Of a stretch of 57,073 bases of DNA, positions 20,260 to 31,319 are shown in pieces (position 1 is the first letter of the stretch; each line of letters opens with the position of its first letter). A program made the translations under genes and the position numbers. Origin of the DNA: Symbiodinium natans (Eukaryota > Sar > Dinophyceae > Suessiales > Symbiodiniaceae). The notes under the pieces are model-generated. The model saw nothing but the letters and a program-made list of their open reading frames with translations, was not told the origin of the DNA and did no database searches. Location of the stretch: positions 117,501 to 174,573 of the forward strand of contig CAJNDS010000282.1 of assembly GCA_905221605.1 (NCBI GenBank), read 5' to 3'.

Positions 20260-20332
20260 CTCTTCTGTTGAGGTGGGCACGGGCCTTTCCCTCGGCTTTC
20301 ACCGCTGCAGCAATGACAGTTGCCATGGTTTC
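20260..20332 (-). CDS. PPR-like internal exon
   Basis: Acceptor CTTGCCGGCAG| and donor AGAAGAG|GTTGCA bound 73 nt reading ETMATVIAAAVKAEGKARA then HLNRR. It resembles PPR helix A/B (T-V-I-x-A-x-x-K-x-G-x-x-x-x-A). Confidence 0.6.
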
Positions 20333-20989
20333 CTGCCGGCAAGTACACTTTCAGAGACCTAAAACCCGACCCTAAAACCCAAGAGCCTAAAGCCTAAATC
20401 CTGGGCTAAAACCAAACCCTAAACCCTAAACCAACCCTCGGCTTCATGGTGCTAGGCTTTGGAGCTTCTTTCCGAGTCCAGGCCCCAAACCCTACCTTAA
20501 AACCTCCCAAACCTATTTTTGGTAGGTTCCCTAAGGATCCTCTAAGGGGTTTTGCACGAAGCGCCTACAAAAAAGTGGTTTTTTGGGCTCTTAAGGTAGA
20601 CCCTACACCCTCACTTTGGGATACCTAAAACCCCCGAATTCCCCGAACCTTGAACCCTAACCATAGGGCTTTTAGGGCACAGGGTTTAGTGTCGGCAATA
20701 GGTATTCGGGTAAGGTTGAGCTCGTACTCGAAACCTAAACATTGAAATTTCTTAATCACCGCGCGAAGCTCGAATGATGAGAACTTTGGCCCATGTACTT
20801 GGGGGACCAGGGATTATGGGAACTTGGTCCGGAAAAAACAGGGCTGAGCTGGTTGGAGAGGGTTTTGGGCTTTGGGGCTTGGGGTTTAGGGTCTATGCCC
20901 AGATCCCTGGGAAGATCCAAAAAAACAAGGGTACCCCCTACTACTCTTGAGAGTCAGTTTAAGGCTTGGGGTTTCGGTTCTACGGCTTA

Positions 20990-21058
20990 GGGCTTGGGTC
21001 CTCTGAGGATCGTGGTGAACGTAGCCTCCCCAACGGACCGAAACCTCAAGACCTGGCA
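20990..21058 (-). CDS. Candidate exon
   Basis: The minus frame reads GVPGLEVSVRWGGYVHHDPQ then RTQA. The acceptor may be GTCTAG|GAG. Unassigned. Confidence 0.35.
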
Positions 21059-22058
21059 CTCCTAGACCCTACACCCTTAACCCGAAACTCCTAAGAACCC
21101 CAGACCTCCCTTGACAATGGAAACTCACCCCACCCCACCCTCCCATCCCCCCCCCAAGACAGAAAGGCCTCACTAGGCGAGAGATCAGCCTTCAGCATCG
21201 CATCCTAAGGTCAGATCACTCAGAAGCGCAGGGTGTAGGGGGGTGCCCATCTGAACCCTACACCCTCTAAACCTAAACCCCCAAACCCCAAACCCCAAAC
21301 CCTAAACCCTAAACCCTAAACCCCAAACCCTAAACTCCAAACCCTATACACCCTACTTCCCGACCCCTTCATGTGAGATCCGCACCAGAAGCCGGATGGT
21401 GCTTGGTTTAGGGTTTAAGGTTTAGGGTTCAGGGTTCAGGGTTTCAGGGTTTAGGGTTCAGGGTTGGGGGTTTGCAATTTAGAGTTTCCGCAAACCTTGA
21501 ACCCTAAAACCCTTAAACAATATCCGGTTTCTGGAGGGTTTTCCTTGGGAGCCCAGTGCCCCCCAGAAATGATTTCCTTAAGGGTTTGCGCTTTGCGCTT
21601 CTTCAGGCAAAAACCAAGCCTCCCAACCCTGAACCCTCCTTGAACCCCAAACCCGAAACCTTAAACCCCAAACCCTGAAACCTGAAACTCCCTTCACTAA
21701 GACACCTTGCACCCAAATCGGGTTTAGGGTTGATGACCCTAAGTAATCCTAAGCCACCTCAAACCCTTGCCACAAGTCACCTCGAGCTCTTGTAGGGCTG
21801 AGGGCTGAGGGCTTCGGGTTTAGATTTAGGGTTTAGGGTTTAGGGTTTCGGGTTTAGGGTTTAGGGTTTAGGGTTTAGGGTTTAGGGTCCAGGGTTCAGG
21901 GTCTGTGGCTTCACGTCTGCCGCGCGGCGAACGTAGCCGGGACCTGGTCACTGTTGCCCGTCCTGCGAGGATGCAGCTGCACAGGGCAGAACTTCAACCC
22001 CTCCAAACCTTCCAGACCCGAAACCCTGAAGCCAAAAACCCTAAACCCAAACCGCCCC

Positions 22059-22195
22059 TACTTGCAGGTTCATGGTACTTGTTAACCGATTAAAACTGTA
22101 CTTATAACCCACTTATAGGCCCCTTAAGTGCCCTAGTGCGGTTATAAGTGCAGTCATAAGGACACTTATAATTGGCTACCATGAACCTCCAAGTA
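22059..22195. mobile_element. Element family A, copy 3
   Basis: TACTTGCAGGTTCATGG ... CCATGAACCTCCAAGTA with no internal array; it keeps GGCCCCTTAAGTGCCC in the core. Its right end touches the donor side of the PPR exon at 22199-22245, so the element makes up the start of that intron. Confidence 0.85.
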
Positions 22196-22198
22196 AAC

Positions 22199-22245
22199 CC
22201 AGGCCGCAGCCTGTGCAGCGTCTTCATCAGGCTGGTGTAAGTGAC
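22199..22245 (-). CDS. PPR exon
   Basis: Acceptor CTTCCATCGACAG| then VTYTSLMKTLHRLRP, a classic PPR helix-A start (V-T-Y-x-S-L). Donor CCTGG|GTTTAC, where the intron begins with the terminal repeat of element A. Confidence 0.65.
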
Positions 22246-22769
22246 CTGTCGATGGAAGATGGGCTGAGGGTTGGGGGTCTAGGGCTTGTTGGGGTTGAGG
22301 GCCTAAACTCTAAAAACCCTAAACCCTAAACCCCAAACCCCAAACCCTAAACCCTAAACCCTAAACAAGTCACGGAAAGGGACTCCTGAGCCGCAACCTG
22401 GGGCACTGGGGGCCAGAGGGAACATGCAAAGACCTATTCTTGACTGTGAGGGTCTAGGGTTTATAGGGTTTAGGGTTTCGGGTTTAGGGTTTAGGGTTTC
22501 GGGTTTAGGGTTTAGGGTTTCGGGTTTAGGGTTTCGAGATAAGACCTTGAAACCTTCGCCCTGCAGCCGCGCAACCCCTGAGCAAGAAGTGCACAGGAGT
22601 GAAGGGCCTCTTGGGGTTTAATGCCTAGGGGTCTGCAAGGGCATTTTTGGGTTTGGGGTTTAGGGTCCGAAACCCTAAACCCTAAACCCTAAATCCTGAA
22701 CCCTAAACCCTAAACCCTAAACCCTAAACCCTAAACCCTAAACCCTAAACCCTCTACGAGGGTTTCTTT

Positions 22770-22852
22770 GGCTGTAGGGTGGCGCCTCGGAACGGCCGAC
22801 TGACACCTCCTCCATCTCCTGCATGAGGTCCTCAAGCGAGAACAAGCTCGGG
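22770..22852 (-). CDS. Candidate exon, likely same PPR gene
   Basis: The minus frame reads NPSLFSLEDLMQEMEEVSVG then RSEAPPYSQ. It is acidic and amphipathic, and fits a PPR linker or helix B (L-M-x-E-M-E). Codon use is GC3-rich. Confidence 0.5.
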
Positions 22853-23566
22853 TTTCGTTAGGCTTTAGGGTTTAGGGTGTAGGGTATAGGGTTTAGGGTT
22901 TCGGGTTTAGGGTTAGGGTTTAGGGTTTTAGGGCTCAGGGTTTAGGGTTTCCGGTCTAGGGTTTAGGGTCCAGGGTTTAGGTATTAGGGTAAGGGTTTAG
23001 GGTTTGGGGATGGGTTTTCTTCTTTTGTTATCGCTCTTCTGCATGACCATGACTGCTGTTCTTACTAAATATTGCGTTCATAACTCTGCTGCTACTCCTA
23101 GAGTTTTATAGGGCTTAAGAAGAGTTAGAGGAAACCACGAGGCTACGAGACTCGTTGTAGGGTTTCGGGTTTAGGGTTAGGGCACGGAAAAAGGCCAAAC
23201 CCTGAACCCCATGTTTTAAAACCGCAACCCACCAAATAGCTTGAACCCCGATTCCCTCGAGCTTCAATGTGGAGATTATAGCAGGACCCGAAAAACGCCG
23301 GAAGGGTTTAGGGTTTAGGGTTTAGGGTGTAGGGTTTAGGGTGTAGGGTTTAGGGTTTAGGATTTAGGGTTTAGGGTTTAGGGTTTAGGGTTTAGGGTTG
23401 AAGGTTTAGAGTCTCAGACAGCCCGCAAGCCCGATATCAAATGTTGGAGGTCCATTGAGGCTTCGGGTTACAAGAGGTTCGTGGGCGGGGGGCAGCATGC
23501 ATATACTGCACCCTAAACCTTAAACAGTAAACCCCAAGCCGCAAAAACCCCAAACCCCAAACCGTG

Positions 23567-23660
23567 GCCAGGCGGCAAAGGCTAGTTCTGTTGCACCACT
23601 TCGCGCACAGCATTCCACCATCAAGTTGTAGGTAACGGCGTTTGGCGCGACGCTGTCTCC
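23567..23660 (-). CDS. PPR exon
   Basis: Acceptor CCCACTTGCAG| then GDSVAPNAVTYNLMVECC and ARSGATELAFAAW. It is the best PPR match in the window: P-N-x-V-T-Y-N-x-x-x-x-x-C-x-R-x-G-x-x-x-x-A. The intron before it is an array of (CCCTCAA), a variant of the telomeric unit. Confidence 0.75.
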
Positions 23661-23712
23661 CTGCAAGTGGGAAGGGTTGAGGGTTGAGGGTTGAGGGTTG
23701 AGGGTTGCGGGT

Positions 23713-23744
<32 letters not shown>

Positions 23745-24734
23745 GGGCCTAAACCCTAAACCCTGAACCCTAAACCCTAAACCCTGAACCCTGAACCCTG
23801 AGCCGCAAACGTTCAAGGTTACGGGGATTCAGGGGGAACTTGGAAGCTTGGGAGGAAGGTAACAGGGACTGAAGGGAGTTAAGGGGAGTGTTAAGGAGGG
23901 TGTTGAGGGGCCCCCAAAACCCTAGACCCTGAACCTAAACAATTAGTCTAAACCCATATCCCAACCTGCAAACCCGAAGCCCGAAACACAAAAACCCTAA
24001 ACTGTAGAAGACCCGGAGCCCAGGACTCCGGAACAAGGGTTTAGGGTTCCCCTAAGAAAACCCGAAAATCAGAAAACCCGAAACCCTAAAAACAAATTCC
24101 ATTTCCAATAGAATCCCCTTAAAGGGACCCCCCAAAAAGGGTGACCCCTATTTTCGGAAACCCCCATATCCCCAACACAAGAAAACGAAACCATCCGAAA
24201 ACCCGAAACCCTCAAAACAAATTAAACTAAATAATAGCAATAAATATATCCCCAACGCAAGCCTAAATTGCAGCCGAGGGTCTTGCATCCTCCTCCTGAT
24301 AGCGCCACGGCCACCCACACACACAGCCCTGGAGCCTTCCCACCCAAGCATTCTAGACGCCATACCCTAAACCCTAAATCCCAAACCCTAAACCCTAAAC
24401 CCCAAACCCTAAACCCTAAACCTTCTTGATTGGGCTTCAGGGTCTGAGTTCTACAATGGTAGGGGGCTTTTCGGGTTCTTGCGCCCTTTTGAGGGGGTTC
24501 TAGGGCTCTTGGAGGTTTAGGGTTTAGGGTTTAGGTTTAGGGTTTAGGGTTTAGGGTTTAGGGTTTAGGGTTTAGGGTTTAGGGTTTAGGGTTTAGGGTT
24601 TAGGGTTTAGGGTTTAGGGCAGTTTGGGGCTGAGAGGCTCTGAGGGGCTCGTTAGGGGTCTTGACCCCGAAGCCCGGAACCCGGAACCCGGAACCCTAAA
24701 CCCTAAACCCTAAACCCGAAACCCTAAACCCTAA

Positions 24735-24800
24735 ACGGGCTATTTTGAGCCTAAGGGTCACGGACAACAAATTGTGCAGCTTCTACTTTGGTGGCGGTTT
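24735..24800 (-). CDS. Candidate terminal exon piece
   Basis: The minus frame reads ATKVEAAQFVVRDP then TAG. It could end the minus-strand gene whose exons run up to 26.9 kb. Confidence 0.35.
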
Positions 24801-24911
24801 AGGGGAAAGGGTTTAGGGTTTAGGGTTTAGGGTTTAGGGTTTAGGGTTTAGGCTTAGGGTTTAGGGTTTAGGGTTTAGGGCTTGGGTCTACGGAAATCTT
24901 GGGTTCGACAG

Positions 24912-24983
24912 GTTATGTCTTGGGATGAGCGACTTTGTCTTTCCCAAGGGCTATGGGAGTTTCAGGAACTCCTCAGGGGCTTT
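24912..24983 (+). CDS. Candidate exon on plus
   Basis: Acceptor GGGTTCGACAG| then VMSWDERLCLSQGLWEFQE and LLRGFK. It conflicts in strand with its neighbours, so it may belong to another gene. Confidence 0.35.
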
Positions 24984-25017
24984 AAGCTTTTAACCCTAAA
25001 CCCTAAACCCTAAACCC

Positions 25018-25260
25018 TAAAACCTCAACCCCGAAATCACTGGTCGGAGACGCTTCCATGCTCGATCCGCCCCGTCCAGCATGACATTGGCCTTGAGTTC
25101 CATGCCTTTTTTTGCACAAGAGGAAGTCCTTGATAACGCTCAGCCACATGAGCACTGTTTCTTCCACTGTCAGGTGACACCAGGTGCAGTCTTCGAGCAG
25201 TGTGGGCGCCATCGATGGGCTCCTAAACTTCAAGGCCCGACCGACACAGCTCAGTGGCAC
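25018..25260 (-). CDS. Candidate exon pair
   Basis: Two minus frames look coding: 25110-25260 reads APTLLEDCTWCHLTVEE and TVLMWLSVIKDFLL; 25018-25105 reads KGMELKANVMLDGADRAWK and RLRPVISG. A possible acceptor AAAAAAAG|GC lies between them. Plus is also open, with weaker composition. Confidence 0.4.
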
Positions 25261-25522
25261 TACCTGATTGGGAGGGTTTAGGGTTTAGGGTTTAGGGTTT
25301 AGGGTTTAGGGTTTAGGGTTTAGGGTTTAGGGTTTAGGGTTTAGGGTTTAGGGTTTAGGGGTGCTGGTGTGCAGGGACGACCACGACCACAGCCTGGACG
25401 CTGGGCCTTGTTGGGGTAAGAGCCACCCCCAAGTTTGCGGTGCGACGGTTGTCTCAGACAGTTTCCGCTTAAAAACCCTAAACCCTAAACCCTGAACCCT
25501 GAACAACTCTGGAGACCCCCCC

Positions 25523-25625
25523 CCCCCCTCTCTCATGCAGCACAGGGTGCAGCAGCGCTTCTGCCTCCTGAATCTGCGCCGACTGCATGCTGGCTTCGAT
25601 CACCTCAGGCTTCTGGGCTGATGGT
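25523..25625 (-). CDS. Candidate helical exon
   Basis: The minus frame reads KPEVIEASMQSAQIQEAEA then LLHPVLHE. It is Ala/Glu/Gln-rich amphipathic helix, consistent with a helical-repeat protein. It is followed by a C/G homopolymer (25511-25520). Confidence 0.5.
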
Positions 25626-25767
25626 CAAGTGAGTTTTTGTTGCGGGTTCATGGGGCTTTTTAGGGTTTAGGGTTTATGGGGCTTTCATGGGTTTCAGTTT
25701 TTCGGGATTCCTTGGGTTCTTTTGGGTGGTTTAGAACAGGGTTTGGGGTTGCAGGCCGCTTAGACCC

Positions 25768-25769
25768 CC

Positions 25770-25803
<34 letters not shown>
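25768..25803. repeat. C36 homopolymer
   Basis: About 36 uninterrupted C, directly at the donor side of the exon at 25803-25855. Other long tracts: G32 at 28821-28852, C16 at 8575-8590, G18 at 12740-12757, G17 at 14511-14528 and G16 at 9992-10008. Confidence 0.95.
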
Positions 25804-25855
25804 AGTGAGAAGCACAGGCCACCACGAATGATGCAATGTAGCTCGAGGGGTTGGA
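25803..25855 (-). CDS. Candidate exon, PPR-like
   Basis: Acceptor CCTGATAG| then SNPSSYIASFVVACASHW, similar to PPR helix A (S-Y-x-x-x-x-x-A-C). The intron would start with G36. Confidence 0.45.
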
Positions 25856-25989
25856 CTATCAGGGTTGAGGGTTTAGGGTTTAGGGTTACTAAAGACGAAT
25901 AGTATCCTAGTCTATCCCCCCAGACCCTATTCTAATTACTAGGCTCCCTATCTTAGCCTGTTGGGTTTGAGGGCTACGTCCGTTCGTCC

Positions 25990-26085
25990 CACCTGAATGA
26001 ACGCACATGGCTCGCACTTCGTGCGCTTCAGGGCGGACCTGAATGTTGACCAAGCAGCAGACTCGCCGCAGTTTTTTGGGTTTAG
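25990..26085 (-). CDS. Candidate exon
   Basis: The minus frame reads KLRRVCCLVNIQVRPEAHE then VRAMCVHSG, with donor TTCAG|GTGGGA. Unassigned; likely the same gene as its neighbours. Confidence 0.5.
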
Positions 26086-26099
26086 GGTTCAGGGCTTAG

Positions 26100-26210
26100 A
26101 GCCCTAAGGGTCCATGTACCTCATAATTATATACTTGGTCCCCAAAATCCCTGTATAGGAAGTACTTTAGGGCTCCAGCATTCAGTATTTCGGTACATGG
26201 ACCCTTTGGG
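26100..26210. mobile_element. Element family H, copy 1
   Basis: CCCTAAGGGTCCATGTACC ... GGTACATGGACCCTTTGGGG, an inverted pair around ATATACTTGG and TAGGAAGTACTTT. Relatives are at 54156-54435 (split by a long array) and a half copy at 29860-29930. Confidence 0.8.
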
Positions 26211-26290
26211 GAGTTTAGGATTTTGTGTGTAGTCCAGGAGCCTCCGGGGTGTGTAGCAATTTCGGAAAAACCCAAGCATTGCGGCCCCAA

Positions 26291-26431
26291 ACGTGTTCAA
26301 TGGTACTTATTAGCCAATTATGACTGTACTTAGAACTGTACTTACAACCTCATTAGGGCACTTAAGGGGCTTATATGTGGGTTATAAGTACAGTCATAAT
26401 TGGTTGATAAGTACCGTGAACCTCCAGGTAG
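26291..26431. mobile_element. Element family A, copy 4
   Basis: GTTCAATGGTACTTATTAGCC ... GGTTGATAAGTACCGTGAACC, without an internal array and with a single ATAAGTACC. It serves as an empty-site comparison for copy 2. Confidence 0.85.
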
Positions 26432-26735
26432 CACCTTAACCCTGAACACGCAACCTCAACTTGGACCCTATAAAGCCTACCCCGCAACTTTCCATGAAGC
26501 CCTAAACCCTAAACCCTAAACCCTAAACCCTAAACCCTAAACCCTAAACCCTAAACCCTAAGCCCTAAACCCTAAGCCCTAAGCCCTAAGCCCTAAGACC
26601 TATGCCATCCACGAACCAAACCAGAAAACCGAACCCGAAACCCCTTTTAACGATAAACTTTCACGCTCAACCCCTAACCCAAAACCCAAAACCATAAACC
26701 CCCCTCCCCCTCTTGCCCCCCCCCCCCCCCGGCCC

Positions 26736-26886
26736 CTAATTTTCTTGACAGGCGGCGTTATTAAACGTGTGCACTGACGGCATGACCCGATCCTGCGTGC
26801 ACAGCTGTAAGAAACTAGCATCTGCGGCCACCCACCCTCCTCGAACGAAACTTTCCGCCTCAGGCAAAAGAACTCCCTCAAGCCCT
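26736..26886 (-). CDS. PPR-like exon, possibly terminal
   Basis: The minus frame reads EGVLLPEAESFVRGGWVA, ADASFLQLCTQDRVMP and SVHTFNNAACQEN, then TAG. The segment M-P-S-V-H-T-F-N-N-A matches a PPR repeat junction. A competing frame (26600-26899) is open but less protein-like. Confidence 0.5.
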
Positions 26887-27351
26887 GGCCCTGAAACATG
26901 GAATGCTTTAGCTAGGGTCTAGGTTTAGGGTTTAGGGTTTAGGGTTTGGGTTTTAGGGGTTAAAAGTGGAAACTCGAGCTCCTCAAGCCAGGGGCCTGGG
27001 AACTCTCACCTCTCGGGGGCAACCTTCAACCCTAAGTTCAATCATAACATACGCGAGTCTAGGGTTTAGGGTTTAGGGTTTAGGGTTTGGGGTTTAGGGT
27101 TTGGGGATTAAGGGCTTAGGCTCTAGGAGTTAGGGGCTGTAACCCTAAGACCCTTCCATTGTCTTTGGAGCCCAACGCCCCAAACTGCTCTGGCTTAAGG
27201 TTCACTCTAAGACCTTTCGAATCCTTAAACCCTGAACCCGACTTCAGCTTAAAGGTTTATGAGCTTAGGTTGAAGCCTTCGAAGATACCCTCATTGAGGG
27301 GTACTTGGGGGGGCCAGGAAGCCAGGAATCCCTTAACCTCAATGCACTGAC

Positions 27352-27455
27352 CCAGGCCTGAATCATGTTGTCGAGGATTCGGTGTGCGCTTCGCCGATTG
27401 TAGCGATAGACTTTCAAAACCTCGGAAAAGCTTTCGGGTGGAGAGAGCTAGGCGG
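27352..27455 (-). CDS. Candidate exon
   Basis: The minus frame reads SPPESFSEVLKVYRYNRRS then AHRILDNMIQAW, with donor CTGG|GTCAGT. Strong composition; helical. Family unknown. Confidence 0.55.
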
Positions 27456-27804
27456 GTGGGGGGGGGGGGGGGGGAGGGCTAGGAGCCTAGGAAATTAGGG
27501 CTTGAGGTTGTATACATGTATGTATATAGTCCCCTCAACAGGCTATCACAAACTCTGCAGACCCTAAACCCGAAACCTATGGAGAGAACATGTCGGTTTC
27601 CTTCTTTTCCTGAATTAGACACAAGTCCGGAACCCCTAAACACTTAGTCCCTAAACACTACACTCCAAAGCACATAAGCTGCAAACCCTCAACCCCTAAA
27701 GCCCCTAAAGCACCAAAAGCCTCAAACCCCAAATTCAAAACCCTAAGCCCCAAGGCCCTAAATCCATAAAGCCAAAAAACCCAAACACCTAATCCCCACC
27801 AGAA

Positions 27805-27900
27805 CCGCACACAGCTGCTCTCAAGGTGCAGAGGAGTAGAGCATTGAGTTGACCTCGGGCTACTGGTATTGTGGAGGCGTTGTTCTGTTTCGAGCGTTTG
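27805..27900 (-). CDS. Candidate exon
   Basis: The minus frame reads RSKQNNASTIPVARGQLNA then LLLCTLRAAVCGSGGD, then TAG. Unassigned. Confidence 0.4.
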
Positions 27901-28212
27901 GGGTTTAGGGTTTGGGGTTTTGGTTTAGGGTTTGAGGTTCAGGGTTAGAGTTTTGGGTGTGGCGTTGAGGGTTTATGGATTGGGGTTTATAGGGTTCGGG
28001 GTTTAGGCTGTCGGGTTTCAGCGATTCTGTCGTCTGGGGCGTTTGGGGCCTTTAGTGGTTGGCAGGCGATGACCGTGAACCCTAAACGTGTTGAAGATCC
28101 CGAATAAGACCTGGAGTCCTTATAAAGGGCATGTATGCGGCTTCTTAGATGTGGGATAACCCTACACCCTAAACCCTAAAACCTAAACCCTAAACCCTAA
28201 ACCCTAAACCTC

Positions 28213-28513
28213 ATGCTGATCCAGCAAGTCCCCACCCTAGCCCTGCAGGGGTAGAAGCCGGCATCTTCGCGGCCCACAGCTTCAGGACGCGGAGAGGTGT
28301 TTTAGGGTTTAGGGTTTAGGGTTGAGGGTTCGGCTGCTTTGAGGAATCCACGCCCGGGGTCATACTGGACAGGGCCAACGAAAAACCTAGGGTACCCAAA
28401 CGTTCCAAAAGCAAAGCCCCATCAGAGAGTTTAAGCAAACGTGACAACCCTGAAGCAGCAACCTTTGTGCTGTTCGTCCAAGGAGACGAGTCTGCACGAA
28501 GGCACCAGATCAT
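28213..28513 (-). CDS. Two adjacent candidate exons
   Basis: 28330-28513 reads VAASGLSRLLKLSDGALLLE then RLGTLGFSLALSSM. 28213-28297 reads LRVLKLWAAKMPASTPAGL. A telomeric array separates them. Helical, Leu-rich; possibly ARM/HEAT-like but not assigned. Confidence 0.4.
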
Positions 28514-28820
28514 CTGTAGGAGCTGCTTGGTCAGATTTAATTAGGCCCCAAACCCCAAACCCCAAACCTTGAACCCCAAACCCCATAAACCCTATAAACC
28601 CTAAGCCGAGCCTCGAGCCCCCTGAGTACCCTGCACGATGCCCTTGAATTCAAAAAGCAACCCTTCAGGTCCTTATTCAAGGGTACTTGCAAGGGGTGTG
28701 CAGGCAACACCTGACCCCTACAACTCAAAGACTTCTTCGCCGAATCACCGGCAAGCGAGAATCGCGTACATGTTGGAGCCACCTTTGCAGATCTACCCCT
28801 AAGTGGCTTCAGCTGTCGTA

Positions 28821-28821
28821 T

Positions 28822-28852
<31 letters not shown>
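28821..28852. repeat. G32 homopolymer
   Basis: An uninterrupted G run beside an open minus frame (28600-28800, AKVAPTCTRFSLAGDSAKK). It creates a false polyglycine/polyproline ORF. Confidence 0.95.
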
Positions 28853-28854
<2 letters not shown>

Positions 28855-29144
28855 CCAGAGAGGATGCCTGAAATTGCGGAATTTAACGCTCACCACTCTG
28901 CTTGTATAACCTCTAACCCCAATACTGACGGCCTTCCAGCGAGGGTGTTAGCATATGCATATATATATATATATATACATACTATATAGCCTCCAGGAAT
29001 GATCTCCAGGAAGGATCAAGAAATGCCCCGTCCTATACACCAACATCAAGTACTGCCCTGAACTATGAGGAGTACTGGCTTAATTAATACTAGACCCCCC
29101 CCACAAAATAACAAAAAAAAAACATACATAGGTCAGGTCAACTT

Positions 29145-29295
29145 CTAATATACCAGTTCTTGCGGGTTCGTGCGACATCTGGCTCCCGATTGAGGCCTCC
29201 AGCGATAGAGATGAACCCGTGAAAGCTCAAACTCAACCCAGCTACACCCTAGTGCATCTTCAGAAGCCCAAGCCCACCGCTTGACAGGTTGTTTT
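29145..29295 (-). CDS. Candidate terminal exon, 49 codons
   Basis: Acceptor TAGCTTTTAG|A, then KRWAWASEDALGCSWVEFE, LSRVHLYRWRPQSGARC and RTNPQELVY, then TAG. It lies outside any array. It is Trp/Arg-rich; family unknown. Confidence 0.5.
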
Positions 29296-29299
29296 CTAA

Positions 29300-29420
29300 A
29301 AGCTCTCATAATTCTACCTTAAAAACCCAACCTTTTTGTAGGTTCTTCTTCTAAGACTGATGTAACCCTCCCTTAAGAACCCAAAGCTAGCATTTGTTGT
29401 AAGTTCTTCTTTGCTAAAGC
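29300..29420. mobile_element. Possible small element, unnamed
   Basis: Two related halves, CCTTAAAAACCCAACCTTTTTGTAGGTTCTTC and CCTTAAGAACCCAAAGCTAGC...GTAAGTTCTTC in shortened form, make a direct and inverted pattern. It occurs once in this window. Confidence 0.35.
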
Positions 29421-29689
29421 AAACGTGTATAGGATTGTGAGTATTGATGTAATGCTGCTTTTTGTTTTAATGGTGTTGTGCTTTCATAGTCGACATTGCT
29501 TACTGTCCTGTCCGGATCGTTTGTTCTCACTTCGGTTTTTGGAGCCCTGAACCCTGAACCCTAAACCCTACACCGTAAACCGCCCCGCACCCTAAACCCT
29601 TAACCCTAATTCTGCCCGAAACCCTAAACCCCCAAACCCTAAACCCCTAAACCCCGTAAACCCTAAACCCTAAACCCCCCACACCCCCC

Positions 29690-29751
29690 AATGAGCTTCC
29701 AAGGTCGCGCCTCTCCGCCTCTTCGCCATCGCGGGAAGCAGCGCAGGACTC
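29690..29751 (-). CDS. Candidate exon, polar
   Basis: Acceptor CTCCTTCACAG| then ESCAASRDGEEAERRDLGSS. The acidic/basic pattern suits a coiled coil or linker. Confidence 0.45.
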
Positions 29752-30007
29752 CTGTGAAGGAGGGGTTTGGGGTTTAGGGTTTAGGGTTTAGGGTTTAGGG
29801 TTGAGGGATTAGGGTTTAGGGTTTAGGGTTTGGGGTTTGGGGTTTAGGGTTTACCCTAAGGGTCCATGTACCTGAATTGGGAATTCTGGGGCCTGAAAGT
29901 ACCTCCCACTTCGGGACTTTAGGGCCCTTCGAACCCTGAACTCTAACAGCCCTGCATGCCCCACAAACTGCCAAACCTTCAGCCCTAAACCCGAAACCCT
30001 AAACCCC

Positions 30008-30085
30008 AAAAAGCCAAGCCGCGATGACGGATATGTAGCTTGTTGGCAGCGGGGGTAGTCGTCTCGCAGTCATCCTCGGGTGGGA
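30008..30085 (-). CDS. Candidate exon
   Basis: The minus frame reads ASHPRMTARRLPPLPTSYI then SVIAAWLFG. Unassigned. Confidence 0.35.
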
Positions 30086-30154
30086 GGCTTTTGGGGTTTA
30101 TAAGACGTATAGGTCTTTATAAACAAGCACACCCATATATACCTATACATATAT

Positions 30155-30275
30155 ATGTGGTCAGTTCCCATAAATATGGTCCTTTTGGGGTACCCTAATT
30201 ACCAGGGGCCGCGTTATAGTAGTAACCCCAAAAGGGACTACATAATATAGAGAAGTGACCATATATGGTGAATTA
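30155..30275. mobile_element. Element family I, single copy with inverted ends
   Basis: TATGTGGTCAGTTCCCATA ... GTGACCATATATGG ends with an internal GGTCCTTTTGGGGTA / AACCCCAAAAGGGACTA pair. Palindromic, non-coding. Confidence 0.65.
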
Positions 30276-30469
30276 ATGGTGGGTAGTGGTGGGTAATGGT
30301 GGTTAAAACGGGATTTACAGGGTTTTTGGCGTAAAGGGATTGTAGACCTTTGAGGTCCAGTGCTAGGGCGACGAAGTGACCAGCTGCTCCCCGCCCCGCA
30401 GGGCTTTGGTGTCCCAATCGTAGTATCCAAGCCGCCATCGGCCCTATCTGTATCGACATCTCTTTTTGT

Positions 30470-30650
30470 GCGTGTATACTATTCTTATTTTTATTGCTAT
30501 TTGTATTACTGTTATTATTATTACTATTAATAGTACTATTGTTCTGATTATTACTATTGATATTCACTACTATTTCTTAATATGATTGTATATTTATATT
30601 CATAAATCATATATATATATATGTATATATAGAAGTACTGGGACCAAGAG
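30470..30650. other. AT-rich low-complexity stretch
   Basis: ATTATTATTACTATTAATAG-type sequence and a short (TA)n. Nothing coding is seen. Confidence 0.8.
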
Positions 30651-31319
30651 TCTCTTGTATCGTTTTTCTAGTGGACCCTCCTAGCCTCCCTAAGCCCCAG
30701 TCTTTGAACCCCCAAAACCATAAACGTCCATCTCTGAACCCTAAACCATAAGCGCCAAACCTCTGAACCCTAAACCCTAAACCCTAAACCCTAAACCCGA
30801 AACCCTAAACCCGAAACCCTAAACCATAAACCCTAAACCCTAAAACCTCGTCTTCCAAGCAACTGGTCGAGACAGTCCAGCGCCCCGTCCATGTCGCCTC
30901 AGATGTCCAATGCAGATGTTTTGAGTTTCCAAGTTGAGGGTTTAGGGTTTAGGGTTTAGGGTTTCGGGTTTAGCTTAGGGTGTGGCATTTACGTGTAAGT
31001 GCCGCAGTAGCCTAGGGGAAGCACGGGGACCCCTTTCATTTGGCTTAGGGGGTACTAGACTCCGAGACCATGAACCATATGAACCCGAGACCCTACATCT
31101 TAGGGTTTAGGGTTCATATGCTTTGCCCTAAACCCTATAAACCGGTTTGCCCTAAGCCGCAAACCTTCCTGTAGAGACGTGGCCATGTTGAAAGGGCTCA
31201 GTTGAGAGGTATGGGGTCCAGGGCGCTCAACGAAACCCTGGGTTTGGGGTTGAGGGTTTAGGGTTTAGGGTATAGGGTCCGCCAACCCTGGCGGCGTGTT
31301 GGAGGGAAAGAGGGAGGTT

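Noticed and set aside
25110-25260. ABC-transporter reading of LTVEETVLMW
   Set aside because: It resembles the L-T-V-x-E-T segment, but no Walker A, signature or Walker B motif is nearby.
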